Shown here: in pieces, positions 10,901-21,618 of the stretch
Layout of the letters: each line of letters begins with the position of its first letter
How positions within the stretch are numbered: position 1 is the first letter of the stretch
The notes under the pieces: generated by a model
The model's database searches: none
Told to the model about the DNA's origin: nothing
The model's input: only the letters and a program-made list of their open reading frames with translations
Assembly (NCBI GenBank): GCA_023101725.1
Contig: JALJCO010001047.1
Span: 486,001-550,000, forward strand
Length of the DNA stretch: 64,000 nucleotides
DNA from: Atherinomorus stipes
Taxonomy: Eukaryota; Chordata; Actinopteri; Atheriniformes; Atherinidae
Direction of reading: 5' to 3'
Translations under genes and position numbers: made by a program

Positions 10901-13900
10901 TCTTTTCTTTTTTTAAAATGACCATTTAATATACTACCTCTGGTTAAGTGCAGTGGCTCAGCCGCCCCACTAGGGGGAAATAGTGAGCTGGACAGAGTGT
11001 AGGCCTACTGAATCTAGTGCTGTGCCAGAAGAAGACTAAGCAAGTGGGGCTGGTACAAGGAGTTTCTAAAAATTCAGTTTGAACAGAGCAGAGGAAACAT
11101 CTGCCTCTAAGTACTTTAGTAAATGCAGTTGATGTTCATGATTGAGGTGAAATTGATACTTGATATTTTGCATATTCTTTTTCAAGTTACAACGTAGATG
11201 CTATATGTCAATTACATTTTCCAATAATAGTTAGCGTCGAGCTAGCAGGTTAGTTGCTAGTCATTTTAAATGCTGACTTACTGTGTATTCTGCCTTACTA
11301 AACCATAATTTTGTGAATTTTATTTATTATTTGTTTCCTGTTATTTGATAAACTGTTGTGAATTTAGCATTTTTTTTTAATTGGAGGGTATGAATAATTT
11401 TGTGAATGACTGTATCTGGGTCAACATGAAGGTAGAGGGTTTGTGCTGCGTTCCATTTTCCTCGGAACTGGGAAGTGGGAACTGGGGGGTGACGTCACAC
11501 CCGACCAACTTGCGTTCCAGCTCACTGGTCGGAAAACCAGTTAGCAACCTAGCAAAACAACGTGCTTGCTAAGGCTATTGTTATTAGCCGTTGTTGGCAC
11601 AGCTGGCGTTGTAGTTCACATATACGACATGAAAAATGTGAATTATACTACAGCAGCTTCCCCCTACATCTGTATAAACCAATACTACGTGTACGATTGA
11701 TTTATGCAACAAAAATTAGTAAGAAGTGTAAATAAATGTAACATTACAGAAGCTTCTAAAACTGCTAACACAGGGCGCGGCCATTTTAAATCTGAATGGG
11801 CTGCGAGAGTTGTCCGACTTTCAGTGGGAAATCCGACTTAGGGGGCGTTCCAGTTGAAACTTCCTACTCGGAACTGGGAAATTCCGACTTCCGAGTTGAA
11901 ATGGAACGCAGCATTGGTCCTTACAGCCACTATTAACTACATTACTTCATTTGTTGTTGAATATTGATATAATACTAGCATCAATATGCTTTATAACTAC
12001 AGAGTCATGGAATTTGGGTAAAGGCTAAAAAAAATTCAATGCCAGCAAACCAAATTGAGATCAAATTGAGATCGGATTGGATCTGACAGATCAGACCGGA
12101 TCGAAAATAATCGGTTCAAAACCATAAGGATCGGAATCGAATCGATTCTTGAAATCTGAATCGATACCCAGCCCTAATCCAAGTGTCCTGAGTGGGTAGC
12201 GTCCATAATTTACTCGAAACGACATCATTTAGTATATTTTTATAGCCTAAACAGTACTACATCTAGCTGCTGCAAAGCGCACCCCTGTGAGTTCACGACA
12301 CTACGGAAGCTTCTACGTTCAGCGCCTACTCTGTCGATAATGAAAGCGTAGAAGAAGAAATTCTCTGTTTACATTGTGCTAAGAGCGAACAAGCCGCAGA
12401 CAAACACAAGAGGGGTTGGTTATTGATTTAAATCAAAGAAAGAAAGAAAAAAAAAGAGAATGCGTGAACTTGTCAGCCGCGGCTTCCGTTGTGTCATAGA
12501 GTAAATTATGGACACTACCCACTCAGGACACTTGGACGAGCAGTATGGAGGAATATTGACAAGTTTTTGTGGACTTTTATGGACCTTTTTGGTTCAGTTG
12601 CCGGTGAACTCCATTATATGAAAGTTGGGGGAAAACGAGAACCTGCCGGATCTCCAGCTGCATTTGAGACTGTTTATTGTTTATTATTGGATGCCAGTTA
12701 ATCTTTATGTTTAAAGGGGAACTCCCCTAGAAAGTGAAGTCTTCTTTCTTGTAAAAAAGGAAATTCTTCTCTTTACTTGGGGTGGGTCTAAAAGAGGAGA
12801 AAACCCCAAAAATCCCTTATAAAAAAACCTTTTAAAGAAAAAAAAAAGATTTTTACTTGTTTTAAAAAAATTATTTTAGGTTTATTAGGTCAGTTTATTT
12901 TTATGTAATGGGGGGGGGTGAATTTTATTTTTTATTTATTGTTTTATTTTTTTTAATAATAAAAATAAAAAAGAATTATTATGAGGAGGGGGAGGGCCCC
13001 CGCGGCGCTGTTATCTCTTCTTTTTTTTTTTTAAAATAGTTTTGTTATAGACGGGGGTGTTAGAGAGAATTTTTTACACGGGGGGGTTTTTTTTGTTACT
13101 TCTTTTGTTTGGTTAGTAGTAGTTACAAGAGTAGTTAATTTTTGTCGGGCGGCTGTGTCTATTTTTTTGGTGGAGGAGAGGGAGGGGAGAACCCCCTTTT
13201 TTATTAAAAAGAATGAATTAATTAAAATATATAATATAAGGATGAGGGGGAAATTAAAAAAAAAAAAAAAAGGAAAAAAAAAAAGAAAAAATATAATAAA
13301 TTAAAAAATAAAAAAAAAATAAAAAAAAAAAAAAAACTAAAGCTACAAAAAATAAAAAAAAAAAAAAAAGAAAAAAAAAAAAAAAAAAAAAAAAAAAATA
13401 AAAAACTAAACTAAAAAAAAAAAAAAAAAGAAGAGAAGCAGTGAGGGATGGTGACGCTGCGCTCAGGGATGGAAGGGTAGGGGGGGAGGAGGAATTACGA
13501 GGGGGGGAGGGGAATGAAGAGGGAGGAGGAAGGGGAAGGGGAAGGGGAGGTGGGTGATGAGTGAGCGGAAGAAGGAAAGCGCCCCGCCTTGGTATAGACT
13601 ATTCTTCCTGGGGTCTATGAAAATACTGTGGAGCTGTGGAGATATTAAAAAATGCTCCAGAGTCTTACTCAGCATGAGGGTGAGTAGAAAATGAACGCCC
13701 ATCATTCTGTGGGTGTACTGTTCCTTTAAGCCGTGATCCCCAAAATAACATACTTTGGTGCTCGTGACCTCCCCTGACAACTTTGTGGTCACTTAGTGGG
13801 TCATCCTGTCGCCATCCTCTGCATGTGAGGCTGGACACTCGGGGTGGGTATAGGGGAGGGTTTTGACAGAGACTTCATGGTACGCATCATGATATGATGC

Positions 13901-16900
13901 AATTTTGCGACACTGCGATATATTGCGATATTCTACCCACTGCACAATGAGACGTTTAAATGACGTACATTTGACATAATTTTACGACGTCCAAATCAGG
14001 TCTCCTGAAGGTGCAGAATGAAAGTTTTTATTACGTCTTTTTCAGACGTCGCATGGAGGTCCAATCCTGTCGTTTTCCAGACCTCCAATCTGGACATTCA
14101 CATGATGTGCAAGTTCTGCACGTTCTGTACTTATCGGGTTAAGGTTTGAGGGTTGTAGCTATGGTACACGGGCCAACTGAACTAGTAAGACAGTGGTGAA
14201 TTTTAACCAGTCTGGAGCTGGGATTGAACCCAGGATCATTGGATTGATGGAGCAGTGTTTCAAGCCTTCTTCAAATGGAGAGGGGGCAAGAATAATGGAA
14301 CGTTAATTGGGATAAAATCTATGAATCTATAAATGAACAACTGAAAATTCTGCATTTATTTTGCACGTTCTGATGACGCTAGATGTGGTCCTTGACGGAC
14401 GTCCAGATGAGATATAAATGTAAATGTCGGCTACACGTCTAAAACAAGTCCAATAATGACGTCTAAATCTTAGATCTATTTTGCACGTTCTGTTGAGTCT
14501 AGATGTTCTCCTTGAATGACATCCAAAGGAGATACTTATGAACGTCAATTAAACGTGTACAAGAGGTCCAATAATGACGTCTAGAACTTGGATCCCTTTT
14601 GCACGTTACTTTAACGTCTAGATTTGGTCTTCAGATGGCGTACAAATTCTGAACGTCATTACGACGTCTCAAAAAGGTCCAATTTAGACGTCATATTTCA
14701 CTGAAGCCTACATGTGGTCTTTGACGGGCCGACCTAATACTGACATGATCTGCACGTCTCTCCAACGTCCGATGTTTGGTGGGTAGGCACTTCAGAAAAA
14801 TTCAAAATGCAGCTTGAAATAAATGTGGTACCTATGTACAAACATCAGATGACTGAAACAACAAGATGAGTCAAAACCAGTGAGATTAGTTCCTCCATGT
14901 TCCATTTATTAAGCGTTTCTCGCTGAGATATTGCGTTTGGGGAAAGATGGGCTGCTGCTTTACAGGGAAGACCCTGAGCTGCTTCCAAACCTACCCTCTA
15001 AACCTGAAATTTTCCAGATTGGACGTTCAGAAGTAAAGTTAGGAGCTCTGCTTTTTCAGCGGAGCTTTGGCAGAAATTTGCCGTGTACAGTTGCTCATGA
15101 TGGGCTTGACTGTTCCAAGTCACACGGCGTCTCCTGGTGTGGCAAAAACCAACAGAGGCTCAACATTTTTTATGTTTGTCATAGTGTCTAAGCCCCACAC
15201 ATGAATCCATCCTCATTCAGTGCACAAAGGCATGGTGAACACGCTTCTGTGTTCAAAATGCCAGTTTAAACTTGGACAGGTTTCTTTGCCACTTGGATCT
15301 CATAATAAAACCGTTTACAATCGTTCCCCTGAACATGAATATTTCTCACTTTGGGAAAACTCAACTGGATCGATGTGCAGATAAAATAAAAATAAAGTAA
15401 TTTTGAAAAACAATGCTACCACAGCTCAGATGGAATAGTATAAATGTACACAAATTCATGTGAAATTAGTAAAACAATAAAACAAAGTAGTACATGAGTA
15501 TATGAAAGTATACGCATTAGTGCATATGAGGAATAAACATTTCAGTCTTTATAATATCCAACAACTGTTTGTTTGGTCGATGAAAACCTGGACTCACATT
15601 GTAACTTGTCCTTTCTAGTGTGTGTAAAGTTTAACCTGAACTAAGTTACCTTCAGATGCACGTAGATATCAGTGGAAATCAGCTACTTTTCTACGTGCTG
15701 GACCGCTGCTCATAGAGCGAAGTCTCGCGAGATTTCGTAACAGAATGATGAAATCTCGTGAGATTCCGTCAGTAAGATAGATCAAAACGGCGTTTTTAAA
15801 TATCGATATGATATCGACATATAAGATATTGCACTATTTCAGTGTATCGATGTTTTGTCCCACCCCTACTGGAAACTTATTTTCATAAATAAGGAGGATA
15901 AAGAGGATTTTGGTGGATTATGTTAAAGGAACAGTTCACCCACAGAATGATTTAACTTTATTTTCCACTTCCCCTCATGGTGAGAAAGACTCTGGAGCAC
16001 TTTTTTAAAATCTCAAATGCAGCCGGCGATCAGGAAGGCTTCTCGTTTTCCCCCAACTTTCATATCATGGAGTTCACCGGGGTCCGAGTCAAAAAGGTCC
16101 ATAAAAGTCCACAAAAACTTGTCAATATTCCTCGATACTGCTCGTCCAATGTAATCCAAGTGTCCTGAGTGGGTAGCGTCCAGAATTTACTGGAAACCAA
16201 GTAATTTAGTATATTTTTAGAGCATAAACAGTACTACATCACATCTCCTGCAAGCACGCAGATGAGCGTTCACAAAACTACAGAAGCCGCGGCAGACAAG
16301 ATCGCACGTTCTCTTTCTCTTTCTTTCTTTGTTTTAAATCAATATCCAACCCCTCTTGGACCCTCTTGTGTTTGTCTGCAGCTCTGTCGCTCTTAGCACA
16401 ATGTAAACAGCCAATTTCTTCTTCTACGCTTGTATTATCGGCAGAGTAGGCTCTGAACCCCGAGGCTTTCGTAGTTTCGTGAATGCCCTTGTGCGTGCTT
16501 CGTGGAAGTAGGATGTACTACTGTTTAGGCTATAAAAATATAGTAAATGATGTTGTTTCCAGTAAATTCTTGTCCATTTCTTTTAACGGTTTATGGAGCG
16601 CGTGCATGCGAGCACTGGGAGTGTGAGAGGGGGACAAAGGCAGTCGGGTTTGATGGACATATAATCATTCAACCAAAAAGCACAGGCCGTTACAATTTCA
16701 TTGGATGGGTTTTTTTGGTCCTGTCTGTCCCACAGGTGATGTATTTTTTAAATTTTTGTGCCAGATTTTATAAAGGGGACATGGTGTTTTAAGCAATATG
16801 ATAAAAAATGCTCCTGGAAAACATCATCTCCCTGCCTTTAAAGGTACAGTACCAGTATGTAAGAATTAGTGGCATCTAGTGGTAAAGATGGGTATTGCAA

Positions 16901-19900
16901 GGAAAGATCTTTTCATTCAAATGACTTCATTTTCCAAGCATTGTTGTGAATGTATGGTGGCTGTTATTGGCCAAAATTCTCCCAGACATAAAGATGTGTT
17001 CATCTGTGAGTGGATCCAGTGTCTCAGGTGCAGCTATGACTGGACTATGAGGAACTACGATCCCAAACAGTCTCTAACTCCCATTAAACACAGCTGCTAC
17101 AGCAGTTTTAAAGTTCAATTTCCATCCATGTAGCTATGATAGTAGCAGTTTGGTATGTTTGGTAGTTGCATATCGGGGGTCCTCAAGGAAAATAGGTTGG
17201 GAGCCACTACAGCACACATTGTAGGACACCAGAACTTAAACTATAACAACTGGTACACCAGAGAAAACGTCGAACATCAGTCTGCATGTTTAAATGCAGC
17301 CTCTCAGCTCTGCCTGTGCAGTGTTTTATGGAAACAGAGCTGGTTACGTTTGGCTGTCCGTGCATCCGTCCGTCCTTTGTTAATGGTTGCTCCGTTATTT
17401 TACTGTGGGTGCCATGAACATCAGAAGTCCCTGAAATGTACCCGTATTTGATTATAGAGGATAGATATAGGCCTTCTTCGTTTTATTCAACACAGTATGT
17501 CAGCAACTAAGATCAGGTCGTCTATTAAGATTTGCATCAACAGATTATTCTAATTGAACAAGGAAAAGTTGTTTGGTCGGCTTCTCCAGCAAAATACACC
17601 GAGACTTTTAAAAAATGATTATTATTAAAGCCATGCTCAAGATTAACTAAACATGACACTGAAGGAAGCATCATGGGAGGTGGAGGCAGCCCCACAAGTG
17701 TTTTTACACCTTTGAGTAAACTTAAAGTTTGAGAGGCACAAAGACGTTTGTCTGTCTCAGTATGTTAAAGATCGGCTCCTTTACATACCTGTGATGTCAC
17801 TAGATAACATCACAGGTATGCCAAACATGGCTGGAATGCTCAAACTCCGTCCACTTAATTCATTAAAGTGGAGTCGCCGGTCTTTGTAGTTGGCTGTAAT
17901 TAGTCCCAGCAGCAGGTGAGCGCCTCCCTCCCCTGCAGCTTTCCTGCGCCGGTGAAGCTGCTTTGTCAGGTTAAAGTTTTAGAAGCTGCTAAATGGCTGC
18001 AATTAAAGGTTACTCCGTCCGTTTTTGGAGACATGAAGCAGCTGGACAGGTGTGACTGTTCAGAAACCAGCATTCTGATGCACTGGTTGAAAATCAGAAA
18101 CAAATTTTTTTAGTATATTTTTATGGCCCAAACAGTAATTACATTGCAGTTTCTATTTGCACGTTCATGCGAGTCCAATCCTAATTTAATCCAGTTCATT
18201 AAAATCCATAAAGCAAATTCTTTATCTAATCCATATTAGCCCAGTTTATGATAACTGGGTCCATATTCATGAATATAATAGCAAAGCCAGGGAAACTATT
18301 AGACTGCATTAACTTTCCTCTTTGATTCGGTCTGTCAGCCTGAGCAGGAATGAGGCAACAGTGGAGGGAAAAGCCTTCAGAGCCAGACTCAGGAAGGGTA
18401 ACCGTCCACCTCGACCGGGAGAGGACAGGAGTGGGGGGTCAACAAGCACCAGAACGATAAGCCAGGGACAGAAGAAAGAGAAACACAACCTCATGATAGC
18501 AATGTCACAGGAGAGTAAGACAGAAGAGCACCTCCTGTTCTACGTTTAGAAACTCAAGAAAACCTGCAGTCTGAGAGCCGAAGAACAAAAAACCACACAC
18601 AGGATCTCAGCTTGAGCCCTTCAGACCCCACATTTTCTAAAAGCTACTTTTCAGCTGTGATGTGACTCATATTTGGGGAGGTTTAGGTATTTGGGATACG
18701 GTTATGCTTGGTTAAGTTTAGTCTTGAATGCTGCCTCTCATTCATTCCTGACTTCTGAACTATATTTAAAGGTCCAGTGTTTAAAATTAAAGCTGAACTT
18801 GTTCAGAAACGCAGTATGATATCCATAAATATCTGCAGTTTGGGTGATATCATGTTTAAATAAAAATAGGGATAAACATGGGGGTGATTATTTATATCAA
18901 GTTAATCTGGCCGTAAAATCAAACATGTTTCCTCACAAAGTTATATCAGAGATGGAATCTGGATTGCTGCATCAAAAAAATCGTTTCCTTTCATCAAAGT
19001 TTTCTCAAATCTGTTTTACACGAGGACTGAAATTTTGTTGCAGAAGCATGAGTAAGTCTAAATGAAAAGATAAAATCCATTTAAGCCATTTCATCTACGC
19101 CTCATTAACTTATTCGGCACAGGAAGCTATTATATACTTAAGGGGATAGTTTGGATTTTCTGACATTTTTTGATTTTCAAGTCAGCCATTTATCACTAGA
19201 GACAGTTTTGAGGTATTTCATACTGTTATTCTTGTTGCAGGAGGTATGCTAATGCTAATGCTAACACATCAATAGTAGCCACTTAGCCTGATTAAAAACA
19301 GTCGTATACACTCCACAGAACATCTGAGGCAAATCAATTATAACGAACAACTGTCTCTGTACATGCCGTGTTAATACAATAAGTGTTATCAATAAAACCT
19401 GTCTTGCGTTGCATTTTGATGGTAAACTGTCTCACTGGCAACATCCAGTAGTTTTACTTCCTGTATTTGGCAGCGCAGTGATGTTATCTGCCACTACGTG
19501 CATGAAATATACAGTTAAAGACTATGGCCATGTGTGGAAGGCATGAGCATGTGTGCGATTTTGGACATGAATTGGAATTTGTTTCATCAAAGGAACCATC
19601 ACCGTACTACAGCTGGTGAGAAACTGCAGTCCCTCAATATATTTGTGGCTATTCTACTAAAACGGACATTTACACACAGTGTTTCATTCGAACTGATTTG
19701 CTCAGGTGTTCTGTGGAGTGGACAGGTTAGATCAGGGGTGGCCAAGTCTCGTCCTCAAGAGCCACAATCCTGCAATTTTTGGATGCATCCCTTGTCCAAC
19801 ACACCTGATTTACCTCATGCACATGTCATTTAGCCCTGCAGAGGCTCGGTAACGAGCCAGTAATTTGATTCAGGTGTGTTGGAGAAGACCACTTTTCATC

Positions 19901-21618
19901 TCGCGCACCCTCGGGGGTGCACGCACCACACTTTGGGAACCCCAGCTCTAAATGCGAGGCTTGAAAGTAGCCATATGACAAAAAATCAGCTTCTTTTGAT
20001 GAAATAATGCTAAATTCTGATTTTTTTTTAAGGATCTAGGGGCAGGATTAAGAAATTAAACTCATGATGCAACTGTTGCTGCAGGAAACCGCAGCCACCA
20101 GCCAAGCTGGCATGCTAGCGCGCACAATAGCTAATGCTATAACCTTGTTTACTACACTGATAGTCTTTTTCTTCGTAGTGCCACTTTTTAATGTCTTTCA
20201 GTTCATCTGAATTGCTTCCTGACGTCATTTTCCTGAATCATGGTAGGGTTGGGCTGTGTGTGTTGGGGGGGGGGGGTCATGGTGTCTTTGGATACAGCTG
20301 TTCATAGTGAGGTAAAGCAATGCATTCTTTTATCCTGTGTTAATGAATTTAAAATTGTTATAAGATAACTTTCTTTTTTCAACTGGGACCTTATTTCTAG
20401 GAGTTTATACGTGCATTTACTCGCCGGTAAAGTTTCTGCATCACTTTGACTCCTTGGCAAAATATTACGTTGAGTCGCCCTTCGGTGTACATCCAGTATA
20501 ATGACGGAGACGGGGCAGTCACCATATAAGACATTATCTGTAGCAAAAACTCCTTGATTTCATCAATGCTTTAAGTAGAATGAACGAACGAATGAGAACT
20601 ATTGTCCTGTGAGTTCAGAGTTTTGCTAATTGAACACCCTGATAACTAACGGAAAGCTAAATCTGGACTCACAGGACAATAGTACTCTTTCGTTCGTTCA
20701 TTCTACTTAAAGTATTGATGAAATCAGGGAGTTTTTGCTGCAGATAATGTCTTCTATAGTTACTGCCCCGTTTCTGCCATTATACTGGATGTACACCGAA
20801 GGGCGGCTCAACGTAATATCTTCCGAAGGACTCAAAATGATGCAGAAATTTTCCCGGTGAGTAAATGAACGAACCGTATTTTCTGGACTATAAGTCGCTC
20901 TGAAGTATAAGTCGCATCAGTCAATAAATGCGTCATGAAGGCAAAAAAACATACAAATCGCACTGGACTTTAGGTCATATTTATTTATTTAAAATGGGGA
21001 AATTTTCTGATTTTTCATATCCTATTTGTTACTGCTAGAATTCCCCAATGACTTTGATTCCAAAGTTAATGCATGTAAATAATCATAAACATAATAACTA
21101 AGAAGGATAAACATGTTTTTCAAGGATTTTTCCCACCACACAGACAGTACAGCCAGATGTATGAAATGAACTCCTCTCACTGAAATAAGGCCGTTCTGGG
21201 ATTTTTGCCCTCAAAGCAGAATACAGTTGTCACAAGCCCAGAGCGCCCTCATGTGTAATGTTTACTCCTTGGCTCATGTCAGTTCATAGTCTGGAAAATA
21301 CGGTATATACTCCTAGAAATAAAGTCCAGAAAGTGAGAAAAAGGGAAAGTTATCCTTTCATGGAAACGGTGATGGTGAATACCTACTTACAGTTTTTGTG
21401 GGGTCTTTTTTGTCCCTTCTCTCCAGGCCCTGAAGCCCTCGAACCACGCAACCATCCAGAGTATAGTTCGGGCTGTGGGTGTCGTCCCCGGCATTCCCGA
21501 GCCCTGCTGCGTCCCAGAGAAGATGTCCTCCCTCAGCATCCTTTTCTTCGATGAGGACAAGAACGTGGTGCTGAAAGTCTACCCCAACATGGCCGTGGAC
21601 TCCTGTGCCTGCCGGTAG
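1650..21618 (+). CDS. bmp3: Bone morphogenetic protein 3 precursor, join(1650..1926,9609..10534,21427..21618)
   Basis: BMP3 is a secreted TGF-beta superfamily ligand. In mammals it opposes osteogenic BMP signalling, acting through activin type II receptors. The three exons total 1395 bases and encode 464 residues, close to the 472 of human BMP3. Visible parts are a hydrophobic signal peptide (about 1-23), a prodomain with five N-glycosylation sequons (for example NLTS, NGTR, NVST), a dibasic RHKR site at 281-284, a basic KKARKK site at 349-354, and a 110-residue mature domain (355-464). The mature domain has exactly seven cysteines (362, 391, 395, 428, 429, 461, 463) and ends CACR. The block [19 protein letters not shown] is diagnostic of BMP3 rather than BMP2/4 or GDF5; GDF10 is the closest alternative. 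The ATG at 1650 has A at -3 and G at +4. No frameshift or internal stop was found. The next gene, prkg2, converges on it. Confidence 0.96.
2917..7326. repeat. Minisatellite, 45-bp unit, about 98 copies, in bmp3 intron 1
   Basis: Units are 44-46 bases, mostly 45. Each has a GGATCCGTCCC or GGACCCGTCCC core, then TCCATCAGACCTGTTA, then TAGTCCAGGTTCTGGGG. Three subtypes differ at the middle block (CCATCAG, CCTTCAG, CTATGAG). CTATGAG units are commonest toward the right end. Rare linked variants recur about 1 kb apart, showing that larger blocks were duplicated. Because 45 is divisible by three, long open frames appear on both strands, but they change frame wherever a unit gains or loses a base. 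Confidence 0.97.
7327..7590. other. bmp3 intron 1, unique sequence after the minisatellite
   Basis: Ordinary intronic sequence with no motif I recognise. It may mark the pre-expansion flank of the 45-bp array. Confidence 0.4.
7591..7771 (+). mobile_element. tRNA-derived SINE
   Basis: The head GTGCAGTGGTCAACACCG resembles a polymerase III A box, and GGTTTGAGCCTC resembles a B box, about 38 bases apart. A body with CAGCTTCCTCCCACCATC follows, then the tail GGGACTTACCTGTATGAATAAA. Similar tails occur in teleost SINEs paired with RTE-type LINEs. A related tail fragment lies near 29963-30003. Confidence 0.7.
8129..8280. repeat. TTTTA/TTTCA pyrimidine-rich low-complexity tract
   Basis: Degenerate pentanucleotide repeats of TTTTA, TTCTA, TTTCA and TTTTG type fill this stretch of bmp3 intron 1. 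The open frame through it is a by-product of composition. Confidence 0.85.
8481..9327. mobile_element. TTAA-type fold-back MITE, family A, copy 1
   Basis: The ends are AGGGATAGTACACCCAC and its inverted counterpart GTGGGCGTACTATTCCT, flanked by TTAA on the left and a mutated TTAC on the right. Long inverted arms of several hundred bases share the blocks GTCCTGAGTGGGTAGCGTCC and GCTGAGCAAGACTCTG. A spacer with a GTTTACATTGTGCTAA block separates the arms. There is no transposase. The copy lies in bmp3 intron 1. Confidence 0.85.
9609..10534 (+). CDS. bmp3: bmp3 exon 2: prodomain, cleavage sites, first half of mature domain
   Basis: The exon follows the acceptor ACACACAG and ends PMPK before GTGAGA. 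It completes glycine 93 and encodes residues 94-401. It holds the prodomain core (for example [19 protein letters not shown]), the RHKR site, a long basic linker rich in RRPRKK-type clusters, the mature start QWNEPRNC and cysteines 362, 391 and 395. It ends on a codon boundary, so the junction with exon 3 is in phase. It is the only stretch in intron-rich surroundings with strong, sustained GC-rich coding character. Confidence 0.97.
10830..12176. mobile_element. hAT-like element nested in family A copy 2
   Basis: The ends are TAGGGCT and AGCCCTA, flanked by a perfect 8-base duplication ATCCAAGT (10822-10829 and 12177-12184). Other family A copies show the empty site as one ATCCAAGTGTCCTGAG block. 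No transposase is recognisable. An 8-base duplication and TAGGG ends are typical of hAT elements. Confidence 0.85.
11444..11913. mobile_element. MITE nested inside the hAT-like element
   Basis: Terminal inverted repeats TGCTGCGTTCCATTT and AAATGGAACGCAGCA bound the element, with TTG on both sides as a possible 3-base duplication. Subterminal CTCGGAACTGGGAA motifs recur near both ends. It has no coding capacity. It is the innermost of three nested layers. Confidence 0.75.
12671..13635. other. Anomalous A-rich and G-run sequence inside family A copy 2
   Basis: Homopolymer runs and broken simple sequence (long A tracts near 13255-13430, G tracts near 12908 and 13480-13520) replace part of the element between GCATTTGAGA and GAGATATTAAAAAATGCTCC. 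No ends, target duplication or known repeat were seen. It may be an insertion that decayed, or poorly resolved assembly. Confidence 0.6.
13840..15869. mobile_element. Possible hAT-like element, interrupted
   Basis: The left side GGGGTGGGTATAGGGG and the right side TGTCCCACCCCTA are imperfect inverted ends. Both are followed inward by GATAT/CGATAT-rich sequence of the kind seen in several teleost hAT elements. No target duplication was settled, and the inner part is occupied by another repeat (13933-14788). Confidence 0.4.
13933..14788. mobile_element. ACGTC-rich element with internal ~120-bp tandem repeats
   Basis: Inverted ends CTACCCACTGCACAATGAGA and its counterpart TGTTTGGTGGGTAG bound a body in which ACGTC or GACGTC recurs every 15-30 bases. 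From about 14358, units of 112-120 bases, each starting TTTTGCACGTT, repeat about three times with heavy divergence. No coding frame is evident. Confidence 0.6.
15927..16569. mobile_element. Family A MITE, copy 3, truncated
   Basis: It begins AGGAACAGTTCACCCACAG after TTAA and matches copy 1 through the left arm and the spacer. It stops after CCAGTAAATTCTTG, so the right end is lost. Confidence 0.8.
16842..17130. mobile_element. TTAA-type MITE, family C, copy 1, truncated
   Basis: It starts AGGTACAGT after TTAA. It shares blocks such as CCAAAATTCTCCCAGACATA and CTGTGAGTGGATCCAGTG with the copies at 25430, 40058 and 51268. The right half is missing. Confidence 0.75.
17131..19733. other. bmp3 intron 2, mostly unrecognised
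   Basis: No exon is supported. A short family A fragment lies near 18105-18175 (TTTAGTATATTTTTATGGCC). The rest is ordinary intronic sequence with short chance frames. Confidence 0.5.
17784..17820. repeat. Perfect 14-bp stem inverted repeat
   Basis: CATACCTGTGATGT and ACATCACAGGTATG are exact reverse complements separated by nine bases. This may be the core of a decayed MITE. No other function is shown. Confidence 0.75.
19734..19950. mobile_element. Probable hAT-type MITE
   Basis: It begins GGGGTGGCCAAGTCTCGTCC and ends near TTTGGGAACCCCAGC. The internal CCAACACACCTGATTT and GATTCAGGTGTGTTGG blocks are inverted copies. Stretches at 22740-22905 and 48877-49010 have a similar make-up. Confidence 0.5.
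20362..21355. mobile_element. TTAA-type palindromic MITE, family D, copy 1
   Basis: The arms are near-perfect inverted copies. GGAGTTTATACGTGCATTTA, GGTGTACATCCAGTATAATG and AAAACTCCTTGATTTCATCA on the left reappear inverted on the right. The end sequence is GTTATCCT, followed by TTCA, a mutated TTAA. A second element (20874-21303) sits in the right arm. The family match at 36743-37171 confirms the boundaries. Confidence 0.8.
20874..21303. mobile_element. Family E MITE nested in family D copy 1
   Basis: The ends CCGTATTTTCTGGACTATAA and GTCTGGAAAATACGG are inverted repeats followed by TATA. The copy at 39314-39841 shows the same termini flanked by TA. This ACTATAAGTCGC-type terminus is common in fish genomes. 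No coding capacity is seen. Confidence 0.8.
21427..21618 (+). CDS. bmp3: bmp3 exon 3: C-terminal half of mature domain
   Basis: The acceptor CTCTCCAG precedes residues 402-464. The exon starts [20 protein letters not shown] and carries the vicinal cysteines 428-429 (EPCCVPEKM) and the terminal CACR followed by TAG. The four cysteines here complete the cystine knot begun in exon 2. Of the first two residues, only alanine 402 differs from the serine of the human protein. Confidence 0.97.
   Translation, partial: ALKPSNHATIQSIVRAVGVVPGIPEPCCVPEKMSSLSILFFDEDKNVVLKVYPNMAVDSCACR

Larger units (their letters stand above)
10597..13725. mobile_element. Family A MITE, copy 2, enlarged by nested insertions
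   Basis: Flanked on both sides by TTAA. The left end is AGGATCAGTTCACCC and the right end is GGGTGTACTGTTCCT. A normal copy is about 0.85 kb. This one spans 3.1 kb because a hAT-like element (10830-12176) and an anomalous low-complexity block (about 12671-13635) interrupt it. It begins only 62 bases after the exon 2 donor. Confidence 0.85.
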
